From contig OZ029914.1 of NCBI GenBank assembly GCA_964023275.1, positions 30,945,351 through 31,009,350 on the forward strand: 64,000 nucleotides of DNA, written 5' to 3'. The DNA comes from Norana najaformis (taxonomy: Eukaryota > Annelida > Clitellata > Crassiclitellata > Hormogastridae). Shown one piece after another: positions 45,476 through 56,187 of the stretch (its first letter is position 1; every line of letters starts with the position of its first letter). The notes beneath the pieces are model-generated. The model was not told where the DNA came from. It ran no database searches and saw only the letters and a list, made by a program, of their open reading frames with translations. The position numbers and the translations under genes were made by a program.

Positions 45476-46664
45476 TGACGAATGAACAACTTACCATCAT
45501 CTGACTGGACTAACATTTAAAACATTTTAGAGCCGACAGAAACTACAGCTGAAACATTAATCCAGTAAGAAACAAATCAAACTTATTTTCATCTCTATCA
45601 AAAGCAAACTACTTCAAACTCTTGCTTACAGTCAGCTCATCTTAAATCAATCCGGGACTATTCACAGTTTTACATGAGAACCCAAATAAAGATGGTAAGC
45701 TGTTTCTGTTAAAAGATCCTTCATAAACGCCCGACTTATGAAACATGCCAGGAAAATGTTGGAAATATATAAACAAAAGAAGTCTTATTAAAATCAGTCA
45801 ACCATCATAAACCATATTTGCTTGCTGATGAATTTCAGCCAAGAGACACCAGGAGCTTTGCATCTGAACAGGAGTCGATCGGTGTCATCTACATCATCCC
45901 CTTCTTTCAGTGTTCTGCTCAGCAGGATCAACCATTCGGCTGATACGATTCCTTGTGATCCGTGAACGTGACTCAGTCATCATTCATCGATTTATTCTTT
46001 AATTGGGTCGTCGTCAGTGACAACATGTTACATGAAATCTACTCAGTCAACAGTGAGTGATTTACAGTCACAATAAAAATGATCAAGTTTTTAATTTAAC
46101 ATATTATCACACTTGGAAATAACAAACAATTCTCACACTGTTGCCACAGTCTACCAACAGATGATCCATATGTTCTAATTCAATAAAGTGCAGCCAGCCT
46201 GTTGTAATGAATGAAGGGCAAGATGTTCCAACAGATTACAGACTCTCCGTGTTTCTGATGAAGAAAAGCGCAAGTATCCCATAGCATAGTGCAAGCATTG
46301 TACTGAGTTGTGCTATATGATATACAATACAATACAAACCAGTACAATACACCATTGTTGAATTCATATTTCGAAATCTACGGAACATCAAAGTTGATAA
46401 AAAAGGCTCCTTCATCACAGTACTTACAGTGCCATACTGTACTGTTTATTTTTACTATGGGTAACTTTATACAGGACAACACAACATTGCTCAGGACCTT
46501 GAATTATAAATGAAGCAAAATTTATTGGCCAACGCCTTCAGTTACACGTCATAACACGGGCCTTCAGGTCAGAGAGTAAATGCATGTGATTAAACTATTT
46601 CTAGTATCTTCTTTCGGATGTTTTCAAACCTTTTCCTTAGCCAATTCAGCATTCAAATGTGCTT

Positions 46665-46840
46665 TACGGCTTGAACTGGCTTTATGGCTTGACCTGGCTT
46701 TATGGCTTGAACTGGCTTCATGGCTTGAACTGGCTTTATGTCTTGAACTGACTTTACGGCTTGAACTGGCTTTATGGCTTTATGGCTTGAACTGGCTTTA
46801 TGGCTTTATGGCTTGAACTGGCTTTATGGCTTTAACTGGC
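46665..46840. repeat. 18-bp minisatellite
   Basis: About nine copies of a unit close to CTTTATGGCTTGAACTGG. The plus-strand open frame reads Leu-Glu-Leu-Ala-Leu-Trp repeats because 18 is a multiple of three. I treat it as repeat-derived. Confidence 0.9.
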
Positions 46841-46882
46841 CTGTGTTGCACAGTGAATTGCAACCAAAAGTTACCAAAATAT

Positions 46883-47082
46883 TATTACATGTATTACTAC
46901 TAATCTTACTAACTCCACATTTTTACAGTTATAAAAGCATCTATTTCTGATATCATCCTGAAAAATATAGTACTGCAATTGCTATAAAAAAAATAAAACC
47001 AAAAAAGGGCCTTTAAAAACGGTTAATAAGCCTCTAAATGACAAGCTATAAGCCAAGTCCATTTTTAGCATAAATACAGGGT
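46883..47082. repeat. 195-bp near-identical repeat, copy 2
   Basis: Partner of 38752-38947. Its right edge falls where a second 45-bp direct repeat starts: CAGGGTTCCACTTTTATTTT at about 47078 and again at about 47406. Confidence 0.85.
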
Positions 47083-47744
47083 TCCACTTTTATTTTAATT
47101 AAAAATAGACCCAGAGTTGCAAAATATGTGTAATGAGCTCATAACAGCTTTGGGTTTATTTATTCTTCAAAGAAATATAAAAGCATGCATCATGTGGTCT
47201 TTTATTGGATTATTTTTTTCCAATTACAAAAGCCTCTTGTGACAAATGCTATTTCACTGTTTCAGGTGCTTGGATAGTTTTAATGAGGAAACTCTGGCAC
47301 AGAAAAACAACATTCCTTTTGTCTATAGTGAGATCCAATTACTGATGTTCCTTAAGCCAGTCCACTAGAAAATTAAGTTTTCTATCTAATACATTGCTCA
47401 GATTGCAGGGTTCCACTTTTATTTTGATTAAAAATAGGCCCAGAGTTGCAGGTCTAGTTCAGCTGATTTATGAAAATATGGCTGGTCAGCTCAAGTGTAA
47501 CAATTAAAATTATTAATCATCTGAGCAGCTCAAGCACAAATGACTTATAAAACTCAGAACTGTTAGACAGCCACATTTCGGCACTTTTGGGAGTTTCTTA
47601 AAATGCAAGATAAAAATGTTCAGATACATACATACGTGCATACATACATACCACAACAAATACATAGATAATTTTTAATTTGCAGTGAGCAAGTATATGT
47701 ATTTACAATGAACAGACTCAGTTCTTTAATCTTACAGAAATCTC

Positions 47745-47778
<34 letters not shown>

Positions 47779-47784
47779 TAGATA

Positions 47785-48283
47785 CTTCTACTGCGCTTGT
47801 GTCTAATGCACAAGGCATCAACCGATGGCACACCAAAACCAAGCCACAATCAGGTCGATATCCAGAAGGTCAGTACGCACGACAGAGAGGCAGCCTATGG
47901 TGGATAAGCAATTTGAAAAAGGTAAGTTTCAAGTTGAGAATGAAATGACAAAAGCGACTGAGCAGAACAAACAGACACAGGGAGGGAATTCCAGAATTTT
48001 GGTCCAGCAACCGAAAACGCTCGTTTACCTAAAACAGTTCTAGCCCAACGCATGACCAGAGAAAGACAATCAGATGACCTTGCAGAATAATGGTAAGTCT
48101 GGGGAATAACGACTGATTTCAAGTATTGTGGTTGGCCGTAGTTCAATGTTTCATAAACTATGAGTCCTAATTTGAAACAGATCCTTTGCTGAACAGGAAG
48201 CCAATGCAAAGATTTAAGCACAGGGGTTATATGCTCATATTTTGAAGTATTTGTTATGGCTCTAGCCAAGGAGTTCTATATTG
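47785..48283 (-). mobile_element. L2-like retrotransposon, RT C-terminal part, copy 2
   Basis: The minus-strand frame 48269-47895 is open and encodes HITPVLKSLHWLPVQQRI, then ARSSDCLSLVMR and KRAFSVAGPKFWNSLPVSV. This is the conserved region after the RT core in CR1/L2-type ORFs. The 3' end reads GCGCAGTAGAAGTATCTAA into an (ATT)n tail at 47744-47780. At 48283 the match to copy 1 stops abruptly at the inverted-repeat structure. Confidence 0.8.
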
Positions 48284-48284
48284 T

Positions 48285-48930
48285 ATTTCAAACTCACCAG
48301 TGATTAAACAAAACCATATTTACTGTAGGCCTACGAAGCATCAGAGAATACAATATGGTGCAACTGAATTAAGTACTTTAAACATCATAGTGGCAGCAAC
48401 TTCTTGCCAACATTCTGGTGAAAGAATAATTACACAGGTGTCTTCTCTTTGAAATCTCACTCACTGCAACACTTTCTCATTGCAATACTCACTCACTGCA
48501 CTACCTGCTCACTATAATACGACATGATATCAATACAACATATGTTATATTCTGCCCCTACAGCATATAAAGTACTTAATTTAGTTGCAATATATTGCAT
48601 TGTCTGATGCTTCATAAAGTAAAAGTAAAGTATCCCATATCCCTTGGGCCAGCAACGGACGAAGCCCAAGGTCCTGGACACTGGGCCAATGCATCACAGG
48701 ACTTGCCCATTTACTTCCCAGCTTATGCTGGCGCCATATTATAGGCCCGTTGCTTGATGACAGAGGCACGGCGTGCGCAAACAACTTGCCCAGGGACAAT
48801 ACATGGAGTTGAACCTGCAAATCATTGACAAACACCTTACCGACAGACTACTGTGCCACACAGTTTTTCATAGGTGCTTCACAGACCAACAGTAAATATG
48901 GCTTTGTTTAATCACTGGTGAGTTTGAAAT
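48285..48930. repeat. 42-bp inverted repeats flanking a 562-bp segment
   Basis: The block starting ATTTCAAACTCACCAGTGAT and ending ATATTTACTGT (48285-48326) recurs in reverse complement at 48889-48930 with one difference. Between the arms lie a short version of the CACTCACTGCAATAC repeat (48425-48540) and a SINE (48615-48859). It interrupts the L2-like copy on its left, so it may be an inserted foldback or TIR element. No target duplication was identified. Confidence 0.7.
48615..48859 (-). mobile_element. tRNA-derived SINE, second family
   Basis: On the minus strand the head reads GGCACAGTAGTCTGTCGGTA (A box region), then GCAGGTTCAACTCC (B box) at tRNA-like spacing. The body runs through GGGAAGTAAATGGGCAAGTC to a CTTTACTTTTACTTT tail. 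A partial copy is at 19620-19735. Confidence 0.65.
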
Positions 48931-49593
48931 AAACATCATACCACACAAACTGTGGGACAGCGTGTCTAGGTCAATGTCCCGGTGGAAGACGCCTAGAAAC
49001 AAATAAACTGCTACATTTTTATAGAGTTCTATAAGATCAAAGAAGAACCGAGTCTCTCTAATCTAAGAAGAAGCTTAAGGAATGTCTATAAGCAAGAAGC
49101 CTAAAAAGTCTCTCAACTAAGAAATTAAATCAAGGGTTACATGGTTTTGAACTCACAAAGAATAAATAAAGACCGCTTGCAGAGAATCTAATCCTATCTA
49201 AGGTAATAAAATCTAATCCAATTACTTCACCATTATCATGTTGCATAATCATAGTATAATGATACCATAATGCACATTAATATAATCGCATGCCTAAATA
49301 TTTGCACCATTCATTCGATAATTTACTCTCAGTAATCTTTGGTTGCTAATGTTTAATATGGCAGTGACCTTTACTCTACAGATACAGCAGCTCAGCTCTA
49401 TCTTCAACTATGGGTAAGCCATGCCAAAGAGAAGCTAAGCAGTCTGTGAACTGCATCCACATTCTCTTAAACTTCAACATGTGTAGATGTATTTGTAAGC
49501 ATGTGCACTGAAAAATAACGTGATCTGAACGAAGTTATAAAACTTAGTTGACTACAATCTAATTTCAAAATAGGCAAATAATTTGTACTGGTC

Positions 49594-49690
49594 TAATCTA
49601 ATCTAATCTAACGACTTCTATAGCACCATTATCATAATGCATAAGGCATCAACTGATGGTCGTTTCAAGTGAACTTGTAGTCAAAATCAA
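49594..49690 (-). mobile_element. L2-like 3' end, copy 3
   Basis: (TAATC)n at left, then ACGACTTCTATAGCACCATT and TCATAATGCATAAGGCATCA. This is the same 3' end as copies 1 and 4, truncated after about 100 bases. Confidence 0.65.
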
Positions 49691-49754
49691 AAATCCGTTA
49701 GAGAGAAGCCCAGTCCAAATCTGGTAAATCAGAAAAACCAGAGATCAAACTAAT

Positions 49755-50530
49755 AATTACACAGATGTCTTCTTTGAAATCTTGCTCACTACAATACTTG
49801 CTCACTTCAACACTCACTCACTATAATACCTTCTGACTGTAATACTCACTCATTACAATACCTTCTCACTGTAGTACTTGCGCACTACAATGCCTTCTCA
49901 CTGTAACACTTACTCGTTACAATACCTTCTCACTGTGATAATTGCACACTACAATGCCTTCTCTCTGTAATACTCACTTGTTACAATACCTTCTCACTGT
50001 AATACTCATTCATTACAATACTTGCATACTAATACTTGCATACTACAATGCCTTTTCACTGTAATACTCACTGGCTACAATACCTTCTCACTGTAATACT
50101 TATGCACTACAATGCCTTCTCATTGTAATACTCACTTGTTACAATACCTTCTCACTGTAATATTCACTCATTACAATACCTTCTCACTGTAATACTCACT
50201 CATTACAATACCTTCTCACTGTAATACTCACTCATTACAATACCTTCTCATTGTAATACTCGTTACAATACCTTCTCACTGTAATACTTGCACACTACAG
50301 TGCCTTCTCATTGTAATACTCATTACAATACCTTCTCACTGTAATACTTATGCACTACAATGCCTTCTAACCGTAATACTCACTTGTTACAATACCTTCT
50401 CACTGTAATACTTGTGCACTACAATGCCTTCTCACTGAAATACACACTTGTTACATTACCTTCTCACTGTAATACTTGCTCATAACAACACCTGCTTGTT
50501 GAAATAGTCACTATAATACCTGTTCACAAT
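49755..50530. repeat. 32-33-bp minisatellite with two alternating unit types
   Basis: More than twenty units built on TACAATACCTTCTCACTGTA. One type continues ATACTCACTCATT. The other has TACAATGCCTTCTCACTG and is preceded by ACTTGCGCAC or ACTTATGCAC. The two types alternate over much of the array, giving a period of about 64-66 bases, with a run of pure first-type units at about 50150-50270. A short related stretch lies at 48425-48540. Confidence 0.9.
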
Positions 50531-51620
50531 AATAAAATATTATCTCACTACAGTACTGACCCACCATTCTACTTCTCTATATAATACAATATGATAGCTA
50601 TACAACACAACATACATCACAGAAAAACCAGGCTTAAATTATACACACCTCACAAACAGGTTTATTGATTTACCTACTTTCTTACTTAAATAGCTACACA
50701 CTCCTGGCAATAAAGTCAAACTACGAAGATCATATAAAAGCATTTGTTTCTTTCTACTCACAGTCTACTCACTCAAACTTTTACCCTTTGGACTGCATCC
50801 TGCACAAACACACATAAACACACACACACACATAAATAAATAAATACACATAGCAGGATACAACCTCACTCCAAAGAGAATCTAAGCAAGGAACTGATCC
50901 TCTGCTGGTCAAAGGGTTCAAAGCACTTCTAACACATGGCAGCAGCCAGAGCTGCCTTGAATTATGCACATCATCCACTGCCATGTAAATATTAAATTCC
51001 AGACGAGCACATGCCAAAGCTGTCACAACACCCATATGAAAAGTAGACACCATTGTTCATAAAACATCAAAGACATCAAAGATCAGTAATTTCAAGGTCG
51101 AAGTAAGCACTTAAAACTGTCCTTTATCTTCACCAAAGTCCAGATGAAAAAGAAACACGGTATTACCTTCTTTATTGGGTGTTTACTTTGCCTTTTGAGT
51201 CCAATCAAATTCGTTACAATCCTTTCAGTCAGCTGACAACAAATTAGTAGATATTTTTTACAGCAGGTCTGGATGGTCCTTTTAAAGGCTGTACATATGT
51301 TTACATTACATTAAGTTTACTCATGGTTCACGTCAAACATCACAAACAAATACGTATCACAGATTGCATATCACTGCCGAAGATCATCACCTTGGTCTCA
51401 ACCGCATAGGAGTGCTAGAATGTTTTATTTAGCAGTTGGAAAGAAAGATTTTTAAAAGCAGATTTAATTCTAATGCAGCCTTAATGGTAATAATGAACAT
51501 CCCTGTTTGTGCTAAAAGGACGATAACAGACAAATTTAAATTCCATGTTTTCTGTACAAGTAACATAATTACAACATTACAAAGTCCATCACAAGATTAA
51601 TTAACCTGTAACTAGATAAT
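50531..51620. other. No gene seen
   Basis: AT-rich sequence with short open frames and a brief (CACA)n at about 50815-50830. Nothing else recognised. Confidence 0.5.
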
Positions 51621-51846
51621 GGGATGCGGTGGTGTAGTGGTATGGTCCGTGCCTCATAATCAGATGGTCACAGGTTTGAATCTACCTCAGGCCACTGCTC
51701 AGTGACCTTGGACAAGTTGCTCACCCACAGTTGCCGGTGAGGAAGTTAACGGGAAACCACCACACTCACCTCATTCCTGGGAGGCATAAAGCCAATGGAC
51801 CTGCCTTTGGGTGAGAACACATCGTCGTCATCACATCATCATCATC
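51621..51846 (+). mobile_element. tRNA-derived SINE with perfect 11-bp target duplication
   Basis: The head GGGATGCGGTGGTGTAGTGG contains an A-box-like TGTAGTGGTATGG, and CAGGTTTGAATCTACC (about 51671-51686) is the B box. The body includes CTTGGACAAGTTGCTCACCC and ends in a (CATCAT) tail. AACTAGATAAT occurs immediately before (51610-51620) and after (51847-51857) the element, which proves insertion by target-primed retrotransposition. The element is nearly intact and probably young. Confidence 0.9.
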
Positions 51847-52149
51847 AACTAGATAATATATGGTCGGCTAGTCTTTAGATCAGATTAAGAGATATTTTCA
51901 TGCAAACAAACAGCACTCAACATGAACAAAGGCCAGACAGTGTAAAGTTAGGTAAGGCCTACAGAAACTGACAGCCTTTGACACAGGTTCATGACAGGCA
52001 CTACACAAATGTTCACATAAATACAGTTACATACACATAAATGAAACACAAGACAACAACAAAACATGAGGAAAAGTCACCAGGCCGGACAAATGTTCAG
52101 AATAAATGGAGATCATTCATTCACATCCCACGTGTCATTGACTAGCACT

Positions 52150-52240
52150 ACAATGACGTTAAATCCAGTTACGATTTGGATGGGTGACCATTTCTAGAGT
52201 AGCATGCCACCCGATGCTTACTCAGCCCATCAGATTGAAA
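52150..52240 (+). repeat. Possible 5S-rRNA-derived SINE fragment, copy 2
   Basis: GTTAAATCCAGTTACGATTTGGATGGGTGACC contains TTGGATGGGTGACC, the conserved core around 5S rRNA box C, at the expected distance from GTTAA. It continues with GCATGCCACCCGATG and CTCAGCCCATC, shared with 57728-57800. Confidence 0.4.
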
Positions 52241-52419
52241 ACAGGTGGCCAGTTGTTGGATTCCTGTGGTCACGTTTGCACTTACTCCCTTGATGATCCT
52301 TCAACCTCGGGATCAGGCTTCTGACAAGTTTCAAAACTATAGGCTTGTAACTTAGAACTGTCTTACCTTTACCTTTTACCTTTATATCTTAACCCATTGC
52401 TGCCAAAAAGCTTGTAACT

Positions 52420-52600
52420 TTGATTTGTGTTACCTTTACCTTTCCCCTTTATACATTCACCAATCGCTGCTAAATGTATTGATAAAGCATTGCCAGTTAC
52501 AAATTGGATAACCACCACTTCTTCTAGTAGATTTGAACCTGGATGCTGTGTTATATGGTCAAAGAGTTTCTCACTCTGTCAGGAGTCCCGACAACTATCC
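52420..52600 (-). mobile_element. Probable tRNA-derived SINE
   Basis: On the minus strand ACAGAGTGAGAAACTCTTTG is followed by CATCCAGGTTCAAATC, a tRNA-like A/B box pair. It ends towards 52430 in a GGTAAAGGTAA-type tail; similar tail sequence recurs just left at 52364-52385. Confidence 0.4.
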
Positions 52601-52899
52601 GTGCATGCAGCTGGCGAAATGATCTCACGGCAATATCACTCCTGCACTTTGAGCAGCACCAATGGTCTCCAGGTCGCAACCCGTCGGGCCTCGGCTTCTA
52701 CCCGTTCAGAGGGCAGCCGTAGGACAGTGGCTTGCCACATCCGTGGCGCAGCTCTTAATGCAATTGCTTCGTCTAATGCAGATGACCTATATAGGAGAGG
52801 ATGACGTGCACTGAAAACGGAGACACTGGCCATCTGGTGAATGGAAGGTGCATCAACGGCAGATGTTTGCAGGCAATTTGCAAATCAAGAATCGTCCAA

Positions 52900-53210
52900 A
52901 CGGAGGAGGCGGGGAGGAAGAAGAGGAAGAGGAACAGCAGCAGCAGCAGGAGCAGAAGGAGTAGGAGCAGGAGGGCCAGTGGAGGAAAAAACAGGATGTG
53001 GAGCAGAAGGAGAAAAAGACGAAGGAGAAGGAAGGCCAGAGAAGAAAAAAGCAGGAGGAGGATGAGGAGCAGCAGCAGAAGAAGGACCAGGAGCAGGAGC
53101 AGGAGAAGGAGCAGGAGCAGCAGAGGCAGGAGGAGCAGGAGCAGAAGGAGGAGGAGCAGAAGGAGAGCAAGAAGGATGAGGAAAGAAGGAGCAGGAGGAG
53201 CAGGTGACCA
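52900..53210. repeat. Purine-rich imperfect AGG/AGC tract
   Basis: About 310 bases almost without pyrimidines except C in AGC, on the plus strand. It keeps several frames open on both strands (Arg/Ser, Glu/Lys/Gln, Gly/Ala, or Leu on the other strand). I attribute these to the repeat, not to a gene. Confidence 0.85.
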
Positions 53211-56180
53211 TGACCAGTCTTCTTCCTTGTCACAAAATGACAAGTCTATCAGTCAGCAACAGACGCTTGGCTTTTGGTGCCAGCTGCTTCCAAATCAGTT
53301 AGGCTGCAGATGCTGTGGCAGAGATTCTGCCTGCATGACACTAAGAACTAATTCCTCTGCGCAGCACAATTCCTCGATCGGCCTCAGATAAAGAGTGCGT
53401 TAATAAGCTATACGTCTTCTGGCAGACAGTTCCTGGGCACCAAATAAATTCGGAGCTTAGCATAAAAGTTGCAGTTCAAATAAACATAAACCAACACAGA
53501 TTGTAGATAGTCCAGAAGATACTTCTCTGTGTACTGCATTGTTTTGATTTTGAGGTTTCCTATGGCGACTGTATTTTCTCGATCTCTGTCATTTCGGGTC
53601 TTCATGGCACCTAACGTGCTACACCGAGATACATACAAAATCTAGTCACTGTGGGGTTGCGATCTGACGACCTCTCACACAGCAGTGCCTCTGTCTATTG
53701 ATGTACTCTATCACGCTTGCCAGAATACAATTATCACGCTAACAGTGGGTGCACATGAGTCTGCAGAAAAATCCCATGCCATTTCCGGAATTGGAGCCCC
53801 TTATTGGCACCTCTATGTTTCAACTCTTGGGACATGAGGCAGGAATAGAAGAGGTGTCCCCTGCATGTGTCCCTATTCAGATTAAGACAGCAGGGACAAT
53901 GCAGAATATATTATAGCTCTGTCTTTTTACAGAACTCCACTGTATAATTTGTATTTACTTGCAAGTAACTGTCTAAATATATGCCTAAAAAGCCTCTTCT
54001 ATCTAAAGATCAGCAAAGTTATAACCAATTTCTTTATCTTAACGCGCCAAGTCTTGTTTTCAAATGTTTGTAAACCTGCTGCTTAACCAATTCAGTATCT
54101 AACTGCACTTTGCAACTGATTTGGCTCGGGTTGTTCAGCAATTCATACACAGTCAAGTCATCTAAACACAGCCAATCCGATGCCAAGATTCTAAGGACAA
54201 TTACACACTTCTCCCAAATCTTGGGCACAGGACCCCGTCTCCTCTTTAAAGAAAACAATCAAAAAGCCTATTTCATGTAAAATTTGAAGCCACTGGCCAG
54301 AAAGACCTTCAGACCTTCTTGACTGGGGGGTGTGTTGTCACCAACAATCAATTAATACAGATCAATTTAAAACTGGCAGATAAATTTAAGCTGATTGTAA
54401 GAAATGTTCCACTGTCAAAATGCATTTAACTTTTGAGAATGTGTCGGAGCACATTGTAATGTAATGTATTGTTATGTAATTTGGCCGGTACTTATTCAGT
54501 AGATAAGGAAGGATAATGCTACAGATGACTCGTGGGATTCATGCTATGCAGCCAGGCACACAGGTAGAACCAGTCTAGGAACAACTCTGGTCTTGCAGGG
54601 TAAGGACCTACAGATAAAGCTAGCCTTGCTAATCTTAAGTCATCTAGGTACAGACACATGTCTTGATCATAATCGTAAGCTCAAGATTTATCCAGTGCCC
54701 AACGAAAGCCAAGTCAGAGGGCAACCAGGTGCTCAATCAAAATAAAATTGATAGACAGGAAGAGTTTGGTTCCAGGTCAAGATTCAAGAGTCAGGCAGGC
54801 AGGCAGTCATACCATCATACAGACAATCTTGAGCAACCTTTGGACACTGTAAGCAAGCTAAAGTTATCTATAGGCAATGCATGGAAATTTAAAACACATT
54901 TCAGATAATTCAGATTTTTCGAATATACATGTCCTCATAACCAGCCTATTACACACCAATGCAAATGCGCATACATGTGCTCAGATTTAGACATAACATA
55001 ATGCTAAGTTGGAGTGGCGGTGCAACCACACGGAACCAGAGACATGTAAAGAAAGATTTAAATCTCTTCTGATTGCTGGCAGAACCATGCATCTAACACA
55101 AGATCACTCTTATGCGTACTCAGCACCACGAATAAATCACACCACTTCGAAGTGCCTATGGACGGATGGTACTGAGCAGCTTCTGATGCAATCCGGCAAT
55201 GTGAACAGTTCACAAGGGATTCTCGCCGGCTGAATAAGAGCAGCAAAAACTGCATGAAAAGCATTACATAAATACTCATCAGTGTTAAAATCACATTCGT
55301 ATCCTACTTACCTCCACAAACCAACAGCTTTCCGTTTAAGGAGTGAATGGCCATACTGCATGACCATTAGGACTTAAGGCAAGATGCAGAGAGCCAGACT
55401 AGGAAAATAGGAATGGAGTAAGGGTGCAAAAAGGTGCAAAAAAACTTCCACAAGCAAAAATAATCTGAGGAATAGGTAGACAAAAGAAAGGAAAGGACAC
55501 AAAGAAGGAAATAAAGAAAAAGACAAAGATTGGAAATAAGGAAGGAGGTAAGAAGAGACAGGGAGGGAGGGAGGCAGTGATGGAGGGTTAGTAGGTGGAT
55601 CTTGATGGATAATGGGTGATTTCATCGGTCACTGAATTTGTGGATGTATGAATACAGTTAAGAAAAAGTGGACCTGCAAACAGAAGCGCATGCAGTTATT
55701 GATTATTTGTTTTCGTGGTGAACTTGGGATCCATTTTATACAGCAATCATTCACTTTCACATGTGTCAATACGTGTGGGCAAACCTGTAATCACAAACAT
55801 ATAACCATTGAATTATATATCTGTACACAAACATATAATTTTGAATTATTCAGTTTTAATGATAGCATTTGTCAACGACTGTCACCCAGTGACAACGATA
55901 TGGTCAATCACCTCCAACTCAGGTCAGTCAACTCAGGTCAGGCAATTTTCCAACAATCCGTGAGGGTAAACAGCTTGCCATGTGGTGCCACATGAAAGCT
56001 AAAGGGATGAATCTTTGTAGAATGATTTTTAGTGTGTTTGATCAGATTGCTAAACAGTTTGGTTTACCGGAGTTACACTAACTAATGTACCACAATTATA
56101 TCACATGTTAAGCAACTGTTAAATAAACGACAAAAATGTGTCCTATTGTGATATGTTAAATTATTATTCATTGTTCCACC
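53211..56180. other. No gene seen apart from one 3'-end repeat
   Basis: About 3 kb with short frames only. A tRNA-like remnant may sit at about 53650-53710 (minus), and a GAAGGA-type purine stretch at about 55490-55570. The dispersed family copy at 54667-54828 is listed separately. Confidence 0.45.
54667..54828 (-). repeat. Dispersed about 150-bp 3'-end family, copy 5
   Basis: ATAATCGTAAGCTCAAGATT, CAGTGCCCAACGAAAGCCAA and TTGGTTCCAGGTCAAGATTC follow the family order. It ends in CAGGCAGGCAGGCAGTCA. Confidence 0.75.
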
Positions 56181-56187
56181 TGGATGC

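Noticed and set aside
51621..51690. Functional tRNA gene on the plus strand
   Set aside because: A and B boxes are present, but the acceptor and anticodon stems do not close, and the sequence continues into a SINE body with a CATCAT tail.
52773..53391. Long frames of 108-196 codons (Arg/Ser-rich, Leu-rich, Pro-rich)
   Set aside because: The purine-rich AGG/AGC tract lacks stop codons in most frames. No domain or splice context outside the tract.
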